DNA from: Asparagopsis taxiformis | Taxonomy: Eukaryota > Rhodophyta > Florideophyceae > Bonnemaisoniales > Bonnemaisoniaceae | Direction of reading: 5' to 3' | NCBI GenBank assembly: GCA_030407315.1 | Contig: JALQPE010002338.1 | Location: forward strand, 226,409-290,408 | DNA: 64,000 nt | Part shown: positions 1 through 9,558 of the stretch, in pieces | How positions within the stretch are numbered: position 1 is the first letter of the stretch | How the letters are laid out: each line of letters opens with the position of its first letter | Notes under the pieces: model-generated | The model's input: the letters and a program-made list of their open reading frames with translations, nothing else | What the model was told of the DNA's origin: nothing | The model's database searches: none | Program-made: the position numbers and the translations under genes

Positions 1-695
1 GTGGCCACAACGCGTTTATCACGCGCAATAACGCAGCCAACGCGCCGTTTCATGCAGTTTGTTCTCTCAGCGGCCAGCTTGGCTAGTGCCATAAAATAGG
101 CATCCCAGCTCGGTCGCAGACGTTGCACGTCTGTGAAATCGACGCCCCGCAGGGCGACGTGGAGCTTTTCGACACAATCGTAGTCATTTACGACTCGAAG
201 ACGTGACATACGCTCCAGATCGGCCAGAGTGCACCGGTGCTGATCAGCAGATTGGTGTGGCGCCGCATCGAGCGACTGTGCAGCAGAATGCTGGGAACTG
301 GTTTCGGAGAGGGATAGATTGGCACAGTAGCGTAGTTGATCGTCCTGCCGAATAAATTGCTCCAGCTGAGTGTGATCGGTGGCGTGTTTCAGGACGGATC
401 GTTGGAAACGGATCAGCACTGGGGCGTCGATGTATACGAGCAAGAAGTATGGTCTTTTCAATAGCTGCGCTATGTTGGAATCATGCGGTGGGACGTTTTT
501 CAGAACGACGTTGATGTTTTGTCGCCAGCACTGCGAGGTGAGATGTGGAGAAGGAAATTGGCTGGCGAGGGATGAGTTGAGAGTGTGATTGAGATGAGAT
601 GGATCGTCAAGAATAGTAAAGCCCAGTTCATTCGCCAGAAACTGTGCCACTTGATTCTTTCCAGCGCACGGAGGACCGCACAAGCCGATGAGCAT
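1..695 (-). CDS. DCTD: dCMP deaminase, N-terminal part (runs off window start)
   Basis: Deoxycytidylate deaminase converts dCMP to dUMP, feeding dTTP synthesis. The reading frame opens at the ATG complementary to 693-695 and stays open to base 1, giving 231 codons plus two bases, so the 3' end is outside the window. Residues 1-190 form a P-loop-like N-terminal region as in yeast Dcd1, with GPPCAGKN near residue 7. The usual Ser/Thr after the lysine is Asn, so nucleotide binding there is doubtful. From about residue 200 the deaminase fold begins (RPSWDAYFM, then NCMKRRVGCVI), which is highly characteristic of the family. The zinc site (HxE, PCxxC) would lie beyond the edge. It is divergent from the glutathione reductase gene across a 290-bp promoter. 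Confidence 0.88.
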   Translation of the reverse strand, partial: MLIGLCGPPCAGKNQVAQFLANELGFTILDDPSHLNHTLNSSLASQFPSPHLTSQCWRQNINVVLKNVPPHDSNIAQLLKRPYFLLVYIDAPVLIRFQRSVLKHATDHTQLEQFIRQDDQLRYCANLSLSETSSQHSAAQSLDAAPHQSADQHRCTLADLERMSRLRVVNDYDCVEKLHVALRGVDFTDVQRLRPSWDAYFMALAKLAAERTNCMKRRVGCVIARDKRVVA

Positions 696-720
696 CGTGG
701 CTAAACGATTGTTGACGATG

Positions 721-728
721 GCGGCAAA
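721..728 (-). promoter_or_regulatory. E2F-like site upstream of dCMP deaminase
   Basis: GCGGCAAA on the plus strand reads TTTGCCGC on the gene's strand, matching the E2F/DP consensus TTTSSCGC. It lies 26 bp before the ATG. S-phase control of dCMP deaminase would make sense, but an 8-bp match alone is weak. Confidence 0.3.
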
Positions 729-985
729 TGTTCAGAGTTTCCAATTGTTGAGTTTTATTGGAAATGACACGCTGTACACGTGTCCGCGTCGAGCACATCG
801 ATCTGCTGATGAATCAGTGATTTCTACGTTGAATTGAAAAGCTTCCAAACGTGGCGAAGAAACTGAATTGCATCTCGCATTGGTCCATGCAAAATCCACG
901 CTGGTCTAACCATGCGAATCGTAGCACAGTGTGTCGTTCCGCATCCGATACACATATCTACTTGATACAGCAATCGACACTAGCA

Positions 986-2527
986 ATGCCAGCATTCATC
1001 ACCGCCGCTTCACTGCAAGCAACTCGTTTTGTTTCCACCTTCTCCCGACCGACTTTTCTCACAACAGCGTCCACCCCATTGCGACACCGTCTTCAACCCG
1101 CTCGACGCGCACGTTTCACCATGTCTGCAGCCGCCGAAACGCCATCAGCTCTCCCGCATGGCTATCAGTTTGATCTCTTCGTCATCGGCGCTGGTTCGGG
1201 CGGCGTGCGTGCCAGTCGTATCGCTGCAACGCATGGCGCTAAAGTCGCCGTCGCGGAGGAGGCTGCTTTGGGCGGTACCTGTGTAAATGTCGGTTGTGTT
1301 CCCAAAAAGTTGTTCGTGTATGGCGGTCATTACGGTCACGATTTTCATGACGCTGAAGCGTACGGATGGGATATCAGCGAGCAACCCAAGTTGAACTGGT
1401 CGCGTTTGATCAAGAATAAGAACACTGAAATCGAGAGATTGAACGCTATTTACGGTCGTTTGTTGAATAATGCCGGCGTGCAGCTTATTGTTGGCTCTGC
1501 CAAATTTGTAGACGCCCATACCATTCAGGTTGGCGAACAAACGTATACAGCGGATAAGATTCTAATCGCGACTGGCGGACGTCCATTCGTGCCCGATTTC
1601 GAGGGATCAGAACATGTCATTACGTCCAACGAGGCATTCTTTCTCAAAGATCTGCCCAAGCGAGCGCTCATTGTGGGCGGCGGCTACATCGCCGTGGAAT
1701 TTGCCTGTATTTTCGACAGCTACGGCGCACAGGTGACGCAACTGTACCGCGGCGAAAAGTTTCTGCGTGGATTCGACGACGATGTTCGCGATCATCTCGC
1801 CGAACAGATGCGCATCACAGGCGTGGATCTGCGCTTCAAGACAGAGATTGTCAAGGTGCAGAAGAATGCCGACGGCTCTTTCAGCGCTACATTGACGAGC
1901 GGTGACGTTGTTGAGACCGATCTCGTTATGTACGCGACCGGACGTGTGCCCAAGACGGAAAGTTTAAATCTACCAGCGGCGGGTGTCGAGACTGGACGCA
2001 AGGGAAAGGTCGTTGTGGATGAATGGAGTAAGACAAATGTGGACCATATTTATGCGGTGGGTGACGTCACGGATCGTGTCAATTTAACCCCAGTTGCCAT
2101 TGCCGAGGGTCACGCTTTTGCTGATACGATGTTTGGCAATAAGAAGCGCAATATTGGCTATGAGAATATTCCGACTGCCGTGTTCTCCAATCCGAACATT
2201 GGTACGTGCGGATTGACCGAGACGCAAGCTCGAGACAAGTTTGGGCAGAATGGTGTGGATATTTATAAGACATCTTTCCGGCCGATGAAGCATACGCTGA
2301 CGAAGAGGGATGGTGAGAAGGTGTTCATGAAGTTGATTGTGGATAAGAAGACGGACGTTGTTGTGGGATGCCATTTGTTGGATGCTGCAGCGGGCGATAT
2401 TATTCAGCTGGTTGGTGTGGCAATGAAGGCCGGTGCCACCAAAGCACACTTCGATTCGACGATGCCAGTGCATCCTGTTAGTGCGGAAGAAATTGTAACG
2501 CTGCGCACTAAGGAACCGGAGGCGTAG
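986..2527 (+). CDS. GSR: Glutathione reductase with organelle leader
   Basis: NADPH-dependent flavoenzyme reducing GSSG to GSH. Using the ATG at 986 gives 513 residues. The first 45 or so are rich in R, S, T and A and lack acidic residues, like a plastid or mitochondrial transit peptide. A second ATG at 1121 (MSAAAE) would make a cytosolic form, so dual targeting from two starts is possible. FAD motif GAGSGG; redox-active disulfide GGTCVNVGCVPKK; NADPH-binding GGGYIAVEFA; C-terminal catalytic HPVSAEE. The frame is open upstream to a GTG at 851 and an ATG at 887, but these extend into less protein-like sequence. No intron. Length and order match the plant/algal family well. Confidence 0.95.
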   Translation: MPAFITAASLQATRFVSTFSRPTFLTTASTPLRHRLQPARRARFTMSAAAETPSALPHGYQFDLFVIGAGSGGVRASRIAATHGAKVAVAEEAALGGTCVNVGCVPKKLFVYGGHYGHDFHDAEAYGWDISEQPKLNWSRLIKNKNTEIERLNAIYGRLLNNAGVQLIVGSAKFVDAHTIQVGEQTYTADKILIATGGRPFVPDFEGSEHVITSNEAFFLKDLPKRALIVGGGYIAVEFACIFDSYGAQVTQLYRGEKFLRGFDDDVRDHLAEQMRITGVDLRFKTEIVKVQKNADGSFSATLTSGDVVETDLVMYATGRVPKTESLNLPAAGVETGRKGKVVVDEWSKTNVDHIYAVGDVTDRVNLTPVAIAEGHAFADTMFGNKKRNIGYENIPTAVFSNPNIGTCGLTETQARDKFGQNGVDIYKTSFRPMKHTLTKRDGEKVFMKLIVDKKTDVVVGCHLLDAAAGDIIQLVGVAMKAGATKAHFDSTMPVHPVSAEEIVTLRTKEPEA

Positions 2528-2937
2528 ACATAGTATCTAGTTGGTAAATATCAATGTCCGTGTCTGCCCAGCTTTGCTGGATGTCAACGATGGCTTCGAC
2601 CAATATCGAAGGTTTTTAAATGTGTATATGTAAGCTGGAAAGAACTATAACTAACAAAAAGACGTGGCATTTTGACCCATCTGCCACGCACCCTGCCATT
2701 TGCACGACTGCAATTGAAACCACGTTTGCTCAGCATCACGGCTCCAAAAAAAACCATTACACGCTCCATAAATCAAGCCACTGCAAGTTGTCCAAGTCGA
2801 CGTCACTCATTTCTCAAACTCGAGATCCATGTGCACGGGTCGACAACACCGTGTGACTCGTCCCTGCTCAACAGAAGATGAGTTTATCCGAAATGGACCC
2901 GATCGCCCCCGCTTCAGTACTACGCAAAACTGGCAAA
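2528..2937. other. Convergent 3' intergenic region
   Basis: Space between the stop codons of glutathione reductase and the DUF218 gene. Short open frames on both strands have no family resemblance. I see only presumed 3' UTRs. Confidence 0.5.
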
Positions 2938-4758
2938 CTACGCCGAATCCCCTGTGGGAGGCCTAGTCAGTTTCCGCGTCGTTTGCTTCTGCTTCTTCGC
3001 TGCAGTGGTAGCACCCTCCTTTCGTTTCCTGCCCGCACTCGCTGTCCTAGTGGATGCGCGCGTCGTTGCCGACCGCTGTCGTGTTTGACTACGCGAGCGA
3101 GGACTTGCAGATGGTGGATCGAGCCGCGCACTCGATAGTGGTTCTGATAGCGAGTCGGATGATGCCGTGCGTGCTGGTGAGCGCGTGCGTCTGGGTGATT
3201 GCGGAACCTGTGAAAACGAACTGTCCGCGATAACGACATGTGGACCGTCTCGTGTGATGCGTTTGCCGTTGCCTTTGAACATTGTGGTGCCACGCCAAGT
3301 TACCTCGCTTCCAATGTTTGTGCTTGCACGCTTGGAAGGCCTCTTGATTGGGGCAACATCTGCTCGTTCAAAGTCTGCTGGATCAGAGCAGTCTGAGACT
3401 AGTTGGTGATCGGGGTCAGTATCAGCATTGGTGGAGGATGGGGGCGGTGGTGTGGGTACTTTAGTGACCTCATGGTCTGTGACGTATGCGGTCATGTCGT
3501 CCATGATTGCCATGCGGTCATGTACTCGAAGGACGCGGTCTGGGTCCATCAGTTTTCTCATCTTTGTGATGGTCGAGGTGAGCAATTTATGTGCAAGATC
3601 AAGGTGCGCCGGTTGCACAGAGGCACCAGTTTCGTTTAGAGGGTTCAAAAGGGTGTGCACCTCGCGAACATCATGAATGGCGAGTTCGAGCGTTTCAGCA
3701 TGTGTGCGCATATCTGTGCGGAAGCCTCCAGTGGTGGAGGTTCGTGCATCAATGACACGGTACATTTCGCGCATTTTGGCAAACGTCTCGTTCAAACGGT
3801 GCAAGTTTTCTTTGGCAATGAACTGTCTGTCATGTATGGCGCCGTTGAGGTTAACAAGCACGATTGCGAGGTCGTTTGCAAGGACGACGGCGCGACCCAA
3901 GAAAGCTGTTGCTGCGTCGCGGGACACACAGAAGGGATAGGCGGCGAAGATGCAATTCCATGTTGCAGCGGAAACTTCGAGCGGGAAAAGTACCGACTGG
4001 CGGGGGGAGAGACGGTGAATTTCCTGAATACGAATGAGGTGATAGTCGCTGGAGACGAGGGTAAAATGACATGCGGAAACTGCAGAAGAGCCGGAGCGTC
4101 TTCGGAGTTCCTCAATTACATTTTGAAGATTCTCCTTGGTGTTGTGACTATTCTCTTCGAGAATGAATTGGAATTTGTCGACGGAAACGGAAGCTTCCTC
4201 ACAGACGGATCTGAAGAAAGCATAACCGGCGGCAGCCTCGGAGAGAGCGGCCTCATCATTGAGGCCGCGACCTCCAGTAAATACAATTACATCTGGACTG
4301 AGGGCTCCCGATGCAATTTGTTTCACGAGGGTCACGACGCGCTTGGCGTATTCGACGGTGATTTGATCCCGAATGAGATGCTTGCCGAACACGACGACGA
4401 CGTGAGTCGTAGCGGAGAGATAGCCGAGGGGTGCATCTTTGGGGCAGTGGAGGTGATTATTTTGAATGCTCCTGACGTGGAGGAGGTCTGCGATGCGTTC
4501 GGTAAGTTCGTGAAGGTTGGCGAGCGATGCAGGTTGGGATGCATTTCGAGGGTTGATTCGTTGTTGAGCGGGGTCTGGGTTAGCGTCTCGGTTGGAAGGA
4601 AGGGTGCAGCGTGGCTTGTCGCGACGGAGGGAGGGCGACGGAGCTGCGGATTGCGAGTTACAGAATGGGCGAATGAAGGTAGAAGTGTTTGTTGGGAGAG
4701 GGGGTGATGCAAAAGCGGAAGGTTGAGAATGCATCGTTGTTTGAGTCGAGCTGAGCAA
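2938..4758 (-). CDS. DUF218 (YdcF/SanA-like) domain protein with basic tail
   Basis: A 606-residue protein. Residues about 110-280 form a DUF218 domain: strand VVVVFGKH, TGGRGLNDE, the conserved acidic/Ser/Asn/Thr motif EENSHNTKEN, and SSDYHLIRI. Bacterial DUF218 proteins (YdcF, SanA) are linked to envelope metabolism or nucleotide binding; the eukaryotic role is unknown. Residues 280-400 look helical. The last 170 residues are low-complexity and very basic (SPRRTRSPAR, RKRKEG, AAKKQKQT), suggesting nuclear localisation or nucleic-acid binding, unusual for this domain. Start chosen at the first ATG (4758); an ATG eight codons later is equally possible. A 350-codon open frame on the opposite strand is an antisense shadow. 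Confidence 0.8.
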   Translation of the reverse strand: MLSSTQTTMHSQPSAFASPPLPTNTSTFIRPFCNSQSAAPSPSLRRDKPRCTLPSNRDANPDPAQQRINPRNASQPASLANLHELTERIADLLHVRSIQNNHLHCPKDAPLGYLSATTHVVVVFGKHLIRDQITVEYAKRVVTLVKQIASGALSPDVIVFTGGRGLNDEAALSEAAAGYAFFRSVCEEASVSVDKFQFILEENSHNTKENLQNVIEELRRRSGSSAVSACHFTLVSSDYHLIRIQEIHRLSPRQSVLFPLEVSAATWNCIFAAYPFCVSRDAATAFLGRAVVLANDLAIVLVNLNGAIHDRQFIAKENLHRLNETFAKMREMYRVIDARTSTTGGFRTDMRTHAETLELAIHDVREVHTLLNPLNETGASVQPAHLDLAHKLLTSTITKMRKLMDPDRVLRVHDRMAIMDDMTAYVTDHEVTKVPTPPPPSSTNADTDPDHQLVSDCSDPADFERADVAPIKRPSKRASTNIGSEVTWRGTTMFKGNGKRITRDGPHVVIADSSFSQVPQSPRRTRSPARTASSDSLSEPLSSARLDPPSASPRSRSQTRQRSATTRASTRTASAGRKRKEGATTAAKKQKQTTRKLTRPPTGDSA

Positions 4759-5512
4759 AAGTCGGATGGAGCTGGGTTGGACTGAGCTGCGCTGCAGAGC
4801 GGCTTGGCTCGGTTAAATCGCAAGTTGTGTGGTGTGTTGCGGTACGGTGATAAAAGATAAAAGATGAAGCTGGGAGAGCAGGAGGCGTTTGCTAAGACGT
4901 GTGTGAAGCACTGCAGAGAATTGGCCAACCACAAGGCGGCGTGCAAATCTCTGGCCATGGGATGAATTGGTTAAAATTTTGTGACCATGAAATGAGCTGC
5001 TCGATATGGGAGATGAGTGGACCGAAAGGACTGTGGGAGGCGACCAACCGTGGCATGCCAAGTGGCTAAGACATCCAGTTTGTGGATGACGTGCTGTGTT
5101 TGACGGCGTATGCGCGCACTGGGTGGCGGGGCATTCGCGTGTAGCACCCGAGTTGAGATGCAAAATTAACGGCTGAAATGCAACGCTGTTTGCACAACAA
5201 ATTGAGATGTCATTTCGTTGGCCACTGTACGTCCAGTGCCGACCTTTGACACATTCGAATTGATCAGCTCAAATTTCTCCATCGCCTTCCACCGAGAGTC
5301 CCACTTGCATTTACTTGTCGGCACGAAATTATCCCCAATCTGCCGCCTTCGAATTTCCAGTCACACCCGACACAATTAGCAATGCCTCTAAGCCACCTTC
5401 CAATTTTACTAACCAACTTCGCACCATCGTTATTACATCCCAACTGCGACCATATAAATCCATTACCTAGACATTAGTCCACCCTTCTTCGCCAACCCAA
5501 CCATCCACAATC
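4759..5512. other. Divergent promoter region
   Basis: Separates the DUF218 gene (-) from the kinase gene (+). The last 200 bp before the kinase ATG are C/T/A-rich, like a 5' leader. No coding sequence or RNA gene recognised. Confidence 0.45.
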
Positions 5513-6526
5513 ATGGCTCCACTCAACTATCAATCCCTCCGCGTCGGCCCATACGAGCTTCAGGAAACGCTAGGCGAAGGAAACTTTGGCACTGTACGAC
5601 GTGCACTCCATCTATCTACAAATGTCTACTATGCAGTTAAAGTTGTGGAAAAGGACAAGCTTCAACGCGATCTACCCCGTAACCTCGATATTCGTCGCGA
5701 AATGTCCATTCTCCGAGCCATAAATCACCCAAACATTGTCCACCTCCACGAAGTAATGACGTCTGCGAAAAACTTTTATCTCGTCATGGATCTTGCCGCT
5801 GGTGGTGACTTTTTCCACATGATCTCCAACACAGGCCGTTTATCCGAGCCGCTAGCGCGCAAATATTTCCGTCAACTCGTCAATGCTATCTCGCACTGTC
5901 ATTCGCTCGGCGTCTTCCATCGCGACCTTAAACCGGAGAACATTCTGCTCACCGAAGCTGGCGATTTAAAAGTAACCGATTTCGGTTTTAGCGCAATGAA
6001 AGATCACGGCCAGGTGCTGCTCAAAACTAGCTGCGGCTCGCCACACTACTGCGCTCCAGAAGTCTGGAACGGTTCTCAGAACGGTTACGAAGGTCGAAAA
6101 TCAGATGCTTTTTCAATCGGTGTCGTTCTCTTCGTACTTCTCACTGCCGAACAGCCGTTCGCCGGCAGTGACGATGACAGAGTTTTGCAAAAGGTGAACA
6201 AATGCGACGTGAAATATCCCAACTATCTATCCGCAGACGCTGTCGACATGCTAAAAAAACTGCTCATACGTGACCCGAAGAAACGTTGGGATTTGAAAAT
6301 GGTCAAGCGGCACCCGTTCTATCTTACAGGTTCCTTACCACCAGAGCAGGCAGACACACTGCTGGACGATTATATCCCAATGCCAGATCCAGGATGCACT
6401 GTACCGACCAACAAATCACCAGTGTGTGTCACCAATAGCGCTGTGGGTTGCTTCGATTTATTTCATGCGAAGAAGAAGAACCGCAGAATGACTGCTGCGT
6501 GTCATAATGAAATGCCAGTGGTTTAA
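5513..6526 (+). CDS. Ser/Thr protein kinase, CAMK/SnRK-CIPK-like
   Basis: 337 residues, nearly all kinase domain (about 12-268). Glycine loop GEGNFGTV; ATP lysine in YAVKVVEK; HRDLKPEN catalytic loop; DFGFSAM; activation segment SCGSPHYCAPEV, the CAMK/SnRK pattern. The helix-F motif reads SDAFSIGVVLF, where a Trp usually follows Asp-x (DxWSxG), so an aromatic replacement. The C-terminus is only about 70 residues and lacks the NAF/FISL, UBA or KA1 domains of CIPKs and SnRK1, so regulation by calcineurin-B-like proteins is not supported. Its substrate cannot be told. Single exon; start at an ATG in good context (ATC ATG GCT). Confidence 0.9.
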   Translation: MAPLNYQSLRVGPYELQETLGEGNFGTVRRALHLSTNVYYAVKVVEKDKLQRDLPRNLDIRREMSILRAINHPNIVHLHEVMTSAKNFYLVMDLAAGGDFFHMISNTGRLSEPLARKYFRQLVNAISHCHSLGVFHRDLKPENILLTEAGDLKVTDFGFSAMKDHGQVLLKTSCGSPHYCAPEVWNGSQNGYEGRKSDAFSIGVVLFVLLTAEQPFAGSDDDRVLQKVNKCDVKYPNYLSADAVDMLKKLLIRDPKKRWDLKMVKRHPFYLTGSLPPEQADTLLDDYIPMPDPGCTVPTNKSPVCVTNSAVGCFDLFHAKKKNRRMTAACHNEMPVV

Positions 6527-7374
6527 ATAGCGCGACGAATTGATGTTCCACTCGGCCTTCGAGCATATAATTTTGCAAACGATAGTACCCTTCACAATTA
6601 GCTGCTATGATTTGAAAGTGCTGGTCTCTCAATGTGGTTCAACCAATATGTTACTTGCTCATAACAGCTTATCGTATGACTCAGTAAAAACTTTTGAACA
6701 TAACATACTTCTTCCAGTTCCTGAAAGACATTGTGGATCATAGACCTACCAGGTCTAAATATAACCAGTGGTTGTGACATCGATCTGGGTTTTTTCCTAC
6801 CCTGGCATACTAGAATCACTCTATTGTTTTCTAATACGTATTGCTCAGACAGTAACTTGGACATTCAAGTACATTTGATGGAAGTTCCATGAGGAATGAA
6901 GGTTTGGGATGAAATTGTTTCTGTCCATAAAAACCGGTACGTGACATCTCGCGATATCTGGATTTGGACAATTCATCTGACAAATTGGAAATGGAATTGC
7001 AGGGTTTATTGGGGCATTACGTATGTGCTTCAGAGGCGTTTGTTAGAAGTTGTAACCCCGGGGGGATATGACGTGTACCCAACACAGCGACGCTTTAGAA
7101 GAGAAATGCAGGATGTGTCAACAGAAATGGAATGGGCCAGACGTGTGGACACTGTTTGCTATTACATTACACGGCACATCTGACCAACTTACTGTACTGC
7201 AGTGCTTGGCGCAAGAAACGTTGTGTAGCAAACTGTTCAACCAACTCATTATCGATATCTCCCTATGTTGTAAGCAATGTCACGTTCATCTGTCCGCATC
7301 CTTTCTAACTCAATATGTGGAAACAAATCAACCCTAACCAGCACTCCAACACAAGCTGATACACTGAGATCTTT
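6527..7374. other. Intergenic region between convergent genes
   Basis: 848 bp between the kinase and FIST genes. An 95-codon open frame at 6896-7183 shows no domain or plausible leader. AT-richer than the genes; nothing else seen. Confidence 0.4.
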
Positions 7375-8691
7375 CTACTCAAACAAACCGATGCCAACAG
7401 CAAGGTTGGAATGTAGATTACATCCCTTGAGCTCACCCTGCTCACCGAAAACTGTCATTCCAATCAATGGCGCCTTATCCTTCAATCCCATGAGACTATC
7501 ATCAAGCTCGTCACCCACAGCTATGCTAAGTCCACCACAATAGATTGCAACACCAGCTGAAGGATTCCCAATTCCACCCCGACGTCTAGCCTCTTCATAC
7601 GCCGCTTCAAGCCCGATTGCAGCTGCATTTGACGACGAACCACCGCCTTGTTTCGACATTACTGTCAATCGTTCACCAGTCTCTGCTTCCGCGAACAACC
7701 CAATCGATCCGTCGGCGCCAATCTCTGCGGCATGGATGGAAACGTACGCGCCGTTCTTTCGTTCAATTCCTAACGGAAAACCAGCACTTTCAACTATGAT
7801 GCTTCCACCTGATTCTGCCTGTTCCGCAATGGAATCGCCCATCCATTCCTTGAGCACGTCGCCGGCTCGCCGACCGTCCAGCTCGTGAATCGTTCGTCCA
7901 GACGCCTTTGTGATGGCTGCGGATGTCTCCGTCGGTTCGTAAGGCGGATGCAAACATGCACCGAATTTGACTCCTTCTGATACACCAAGTAATGACACGC
8001 CGGAAGAAAACATGCCAGATGATGTAATCAATTTCCAATCTCCAGCCACTGCTTCATCGGCCGCAGAACCACCAAATAGTTGAACCGACTCTCCCAATAC
8101 ACTGGATGCACCGCGAAGTGCCTCCGACTCAATACCGGGCGTTGCATGGAATATAGCACTCTTCACTCCGGCCGGCAACTGCGCTGCTGCAAGTGCACCA
8201 GCTTCATATGGTGACACTGTGTCTGTGACTTCAGCGGCGGCAGCTGATACACCAGATGGGGCTGAGAGTAGCAGAACGGCAAGGCCGTTTTGGACAGACC
8301 CATCGTTGGTGAGGATGGCGCGATGGGTCGTGATACCATGAATAGTTGTACCGGGGAGAAGCTCTTGAAGTAAAGCGTTTAGAACCTCAAAGTCCCGTGT
8401 GCAAGTTGCAGTGACAATTGCAACTGTTGGAGTTGCAGATGCGGGTAAATGGGACTTGGCGGTTGAAATGGCTTCTCGAATAGCAGTGGCTGTGTCAGCG
8501 TCTGATGATTGGCCGTAGCCTGTTGCCAATGCCGCTTTAGGGGTTGTCATGATTCGAGAAAAGTGGCTTGTGTGTATCCTAGAGGGCGTGGTGCGATTCA
8601 ATCGTCGGAAATGATCAATTGGACGTTTGCTGGCTAAAGTGGACAAGCTGTGCGTTTTTGGACGTAGCGGTATTGAGGCAATGAAAGCCAT
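7375..8691 (-). CDS. FIST N + FIST C domain protein with organelle leader
   Basis: 438 residues. FIST (F-box and intracellular signal transduction) domains are predicted small-ligand sensors common in bacterial signalling proteins; ligand and partners are unknown here. The first 45 residues (R/S/T/H-rich, no acidic residues before residue 25) look like a plastid or mitochondrial leader; an internal Met at about residue 48 would start the mature protein. The FIST_N region contains the GITTHRAIL and LFGGSAADE motifs. FIST_C contains the glycine-rich NPSAGVAIYCGG segment and ends LIGMTVFGEQGEL followed by the typical N-L-A-V-G-I-G-L-F. It is free-standing, with no F-box, kinase or receiver domain. 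Related proteins occur in some algae. Confidence 0.8.
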   Translation of the reverse strand: MAFIASIPLRPKTHSLSTLASKRPIDHFRRLNRTTPSRIHTSHFSRIMTTPKAALATGYGQSSDADTATAIREAISTAKSHLPASATPTVAIVTATCTRDFEVLNALLQELLPGTTIHGITTHRAILTNDGSVQNGLAVLLLSAPSGVSAAAAEVTDTVSPYEAGALAAAQLPAGVKSAIFHATPGIESEALRGASSVLGESVQLFGGSAADEAVAGDWKLITSSGMFSSGVSLLGVSEGVKFGACLHPPYEPTETSAAITKASGRTIHELDGRRAGDVLKEWMGDSIAEQAESGGSIIVESAGFPLGIERKNGAYVSIHAAEIGADGSIGLFAEAETGERLTVMSKQGGGSSSNAAAIGLEAAYEEARRRGGIGNPSAGVAIYCGGLSIAVGDELDDSLMGLKDKAPLIGMTVFGEQGELKGCNLHSNLAVGIGLFE

Positions 8692-9558
8692 TTTGAGCAG
8701 AGGTTGGCTGGGATGTATCGGGTGGTATTCCGTTTGTAGGCCAGGAGACCAACTCTACTTGACGGGCTATATAATTGCGTGATGCAAGCTCAGTATATTT
8801 GAGAATCTCGCAACGAGAGAAATGTTGTGGCAGATGAGCAGGTTTGTGGCTGTGTGCCCTGCTCAGGGAATAGAATTGGACTTGGTCGAGGTGACCAGCA
8901 GATTGATATCTGAAGAAATTTTCCGGGCAGCGATTGGCCGATCTTGAACATCCTCCCCTCACTGTTCTATGAATACGATTCTGTGGAAGAGAAGCCCTTG
9001 TTCTGTGTTTTAAAATTGAGTTTCACTCTTGGCAATTAGGAATTATGTCGATCTCTGATGATTCAATTTGCAATAACTTGAGTGTCCTGTTTCTGATCAA
9101 TTTCTTAGTATTTTTTGAAATGAACTTGTAGTACGGTCGTTTTCCAGATATTTATTTTAAAAGCCATTGTTTGATCCAGAGGTCTCGTAGACCTCAATTG
9201 TGACGGGGGGCTTTGCAGAAAGTAAGTTCATCTCAAGTTGCTGCACGTGCTGTACTACAACTCGTAGAAATTGGATGCGAATACCTGGAAGAGTAGCGCT
9301 GGATGAGTGAGCACATACATGCGTATGAGGGAATCCTATCCAGCACGTATTCTAATATTACAAGCAATGGAATGGTCGGCATTGAACTTTAGTCACATAC
9401 TCAACTTTCAACTAAGCGACAGTGTATCTCATATTTGATGGGGACTTTGTTTATCTTCGCAGATACTGCTATTGCAACATGTTTAGTTATTGTGTCTTTG
9501 AAAACCAACCGAAGGCAATCGGACGCCGACTATGGAGGAGAAATTTCACTTTCTGAGT
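8692..9558. other. Intergenic region
   Basis: 867 bp between two minus-strand genes: the FIST promoter plus the 3' end of the next gene. No convincing ORF, tRNA cloverleaf or repeat found by eye. Confidence 0.4.

Noticed and set aside
3655..4707. 350-codon plus-strand open frame
   Set aside because: It is exactly antisense to the DUF218 protein, which has clear motifs; the plus translation has no domain and an unusual C/G/E-rich composition.
6896..7183. 95-codon open frame downstream of the kinase
   Set aside because: Trp/Arg-rich translation without motifs, in AT-rich intergenic DNA.
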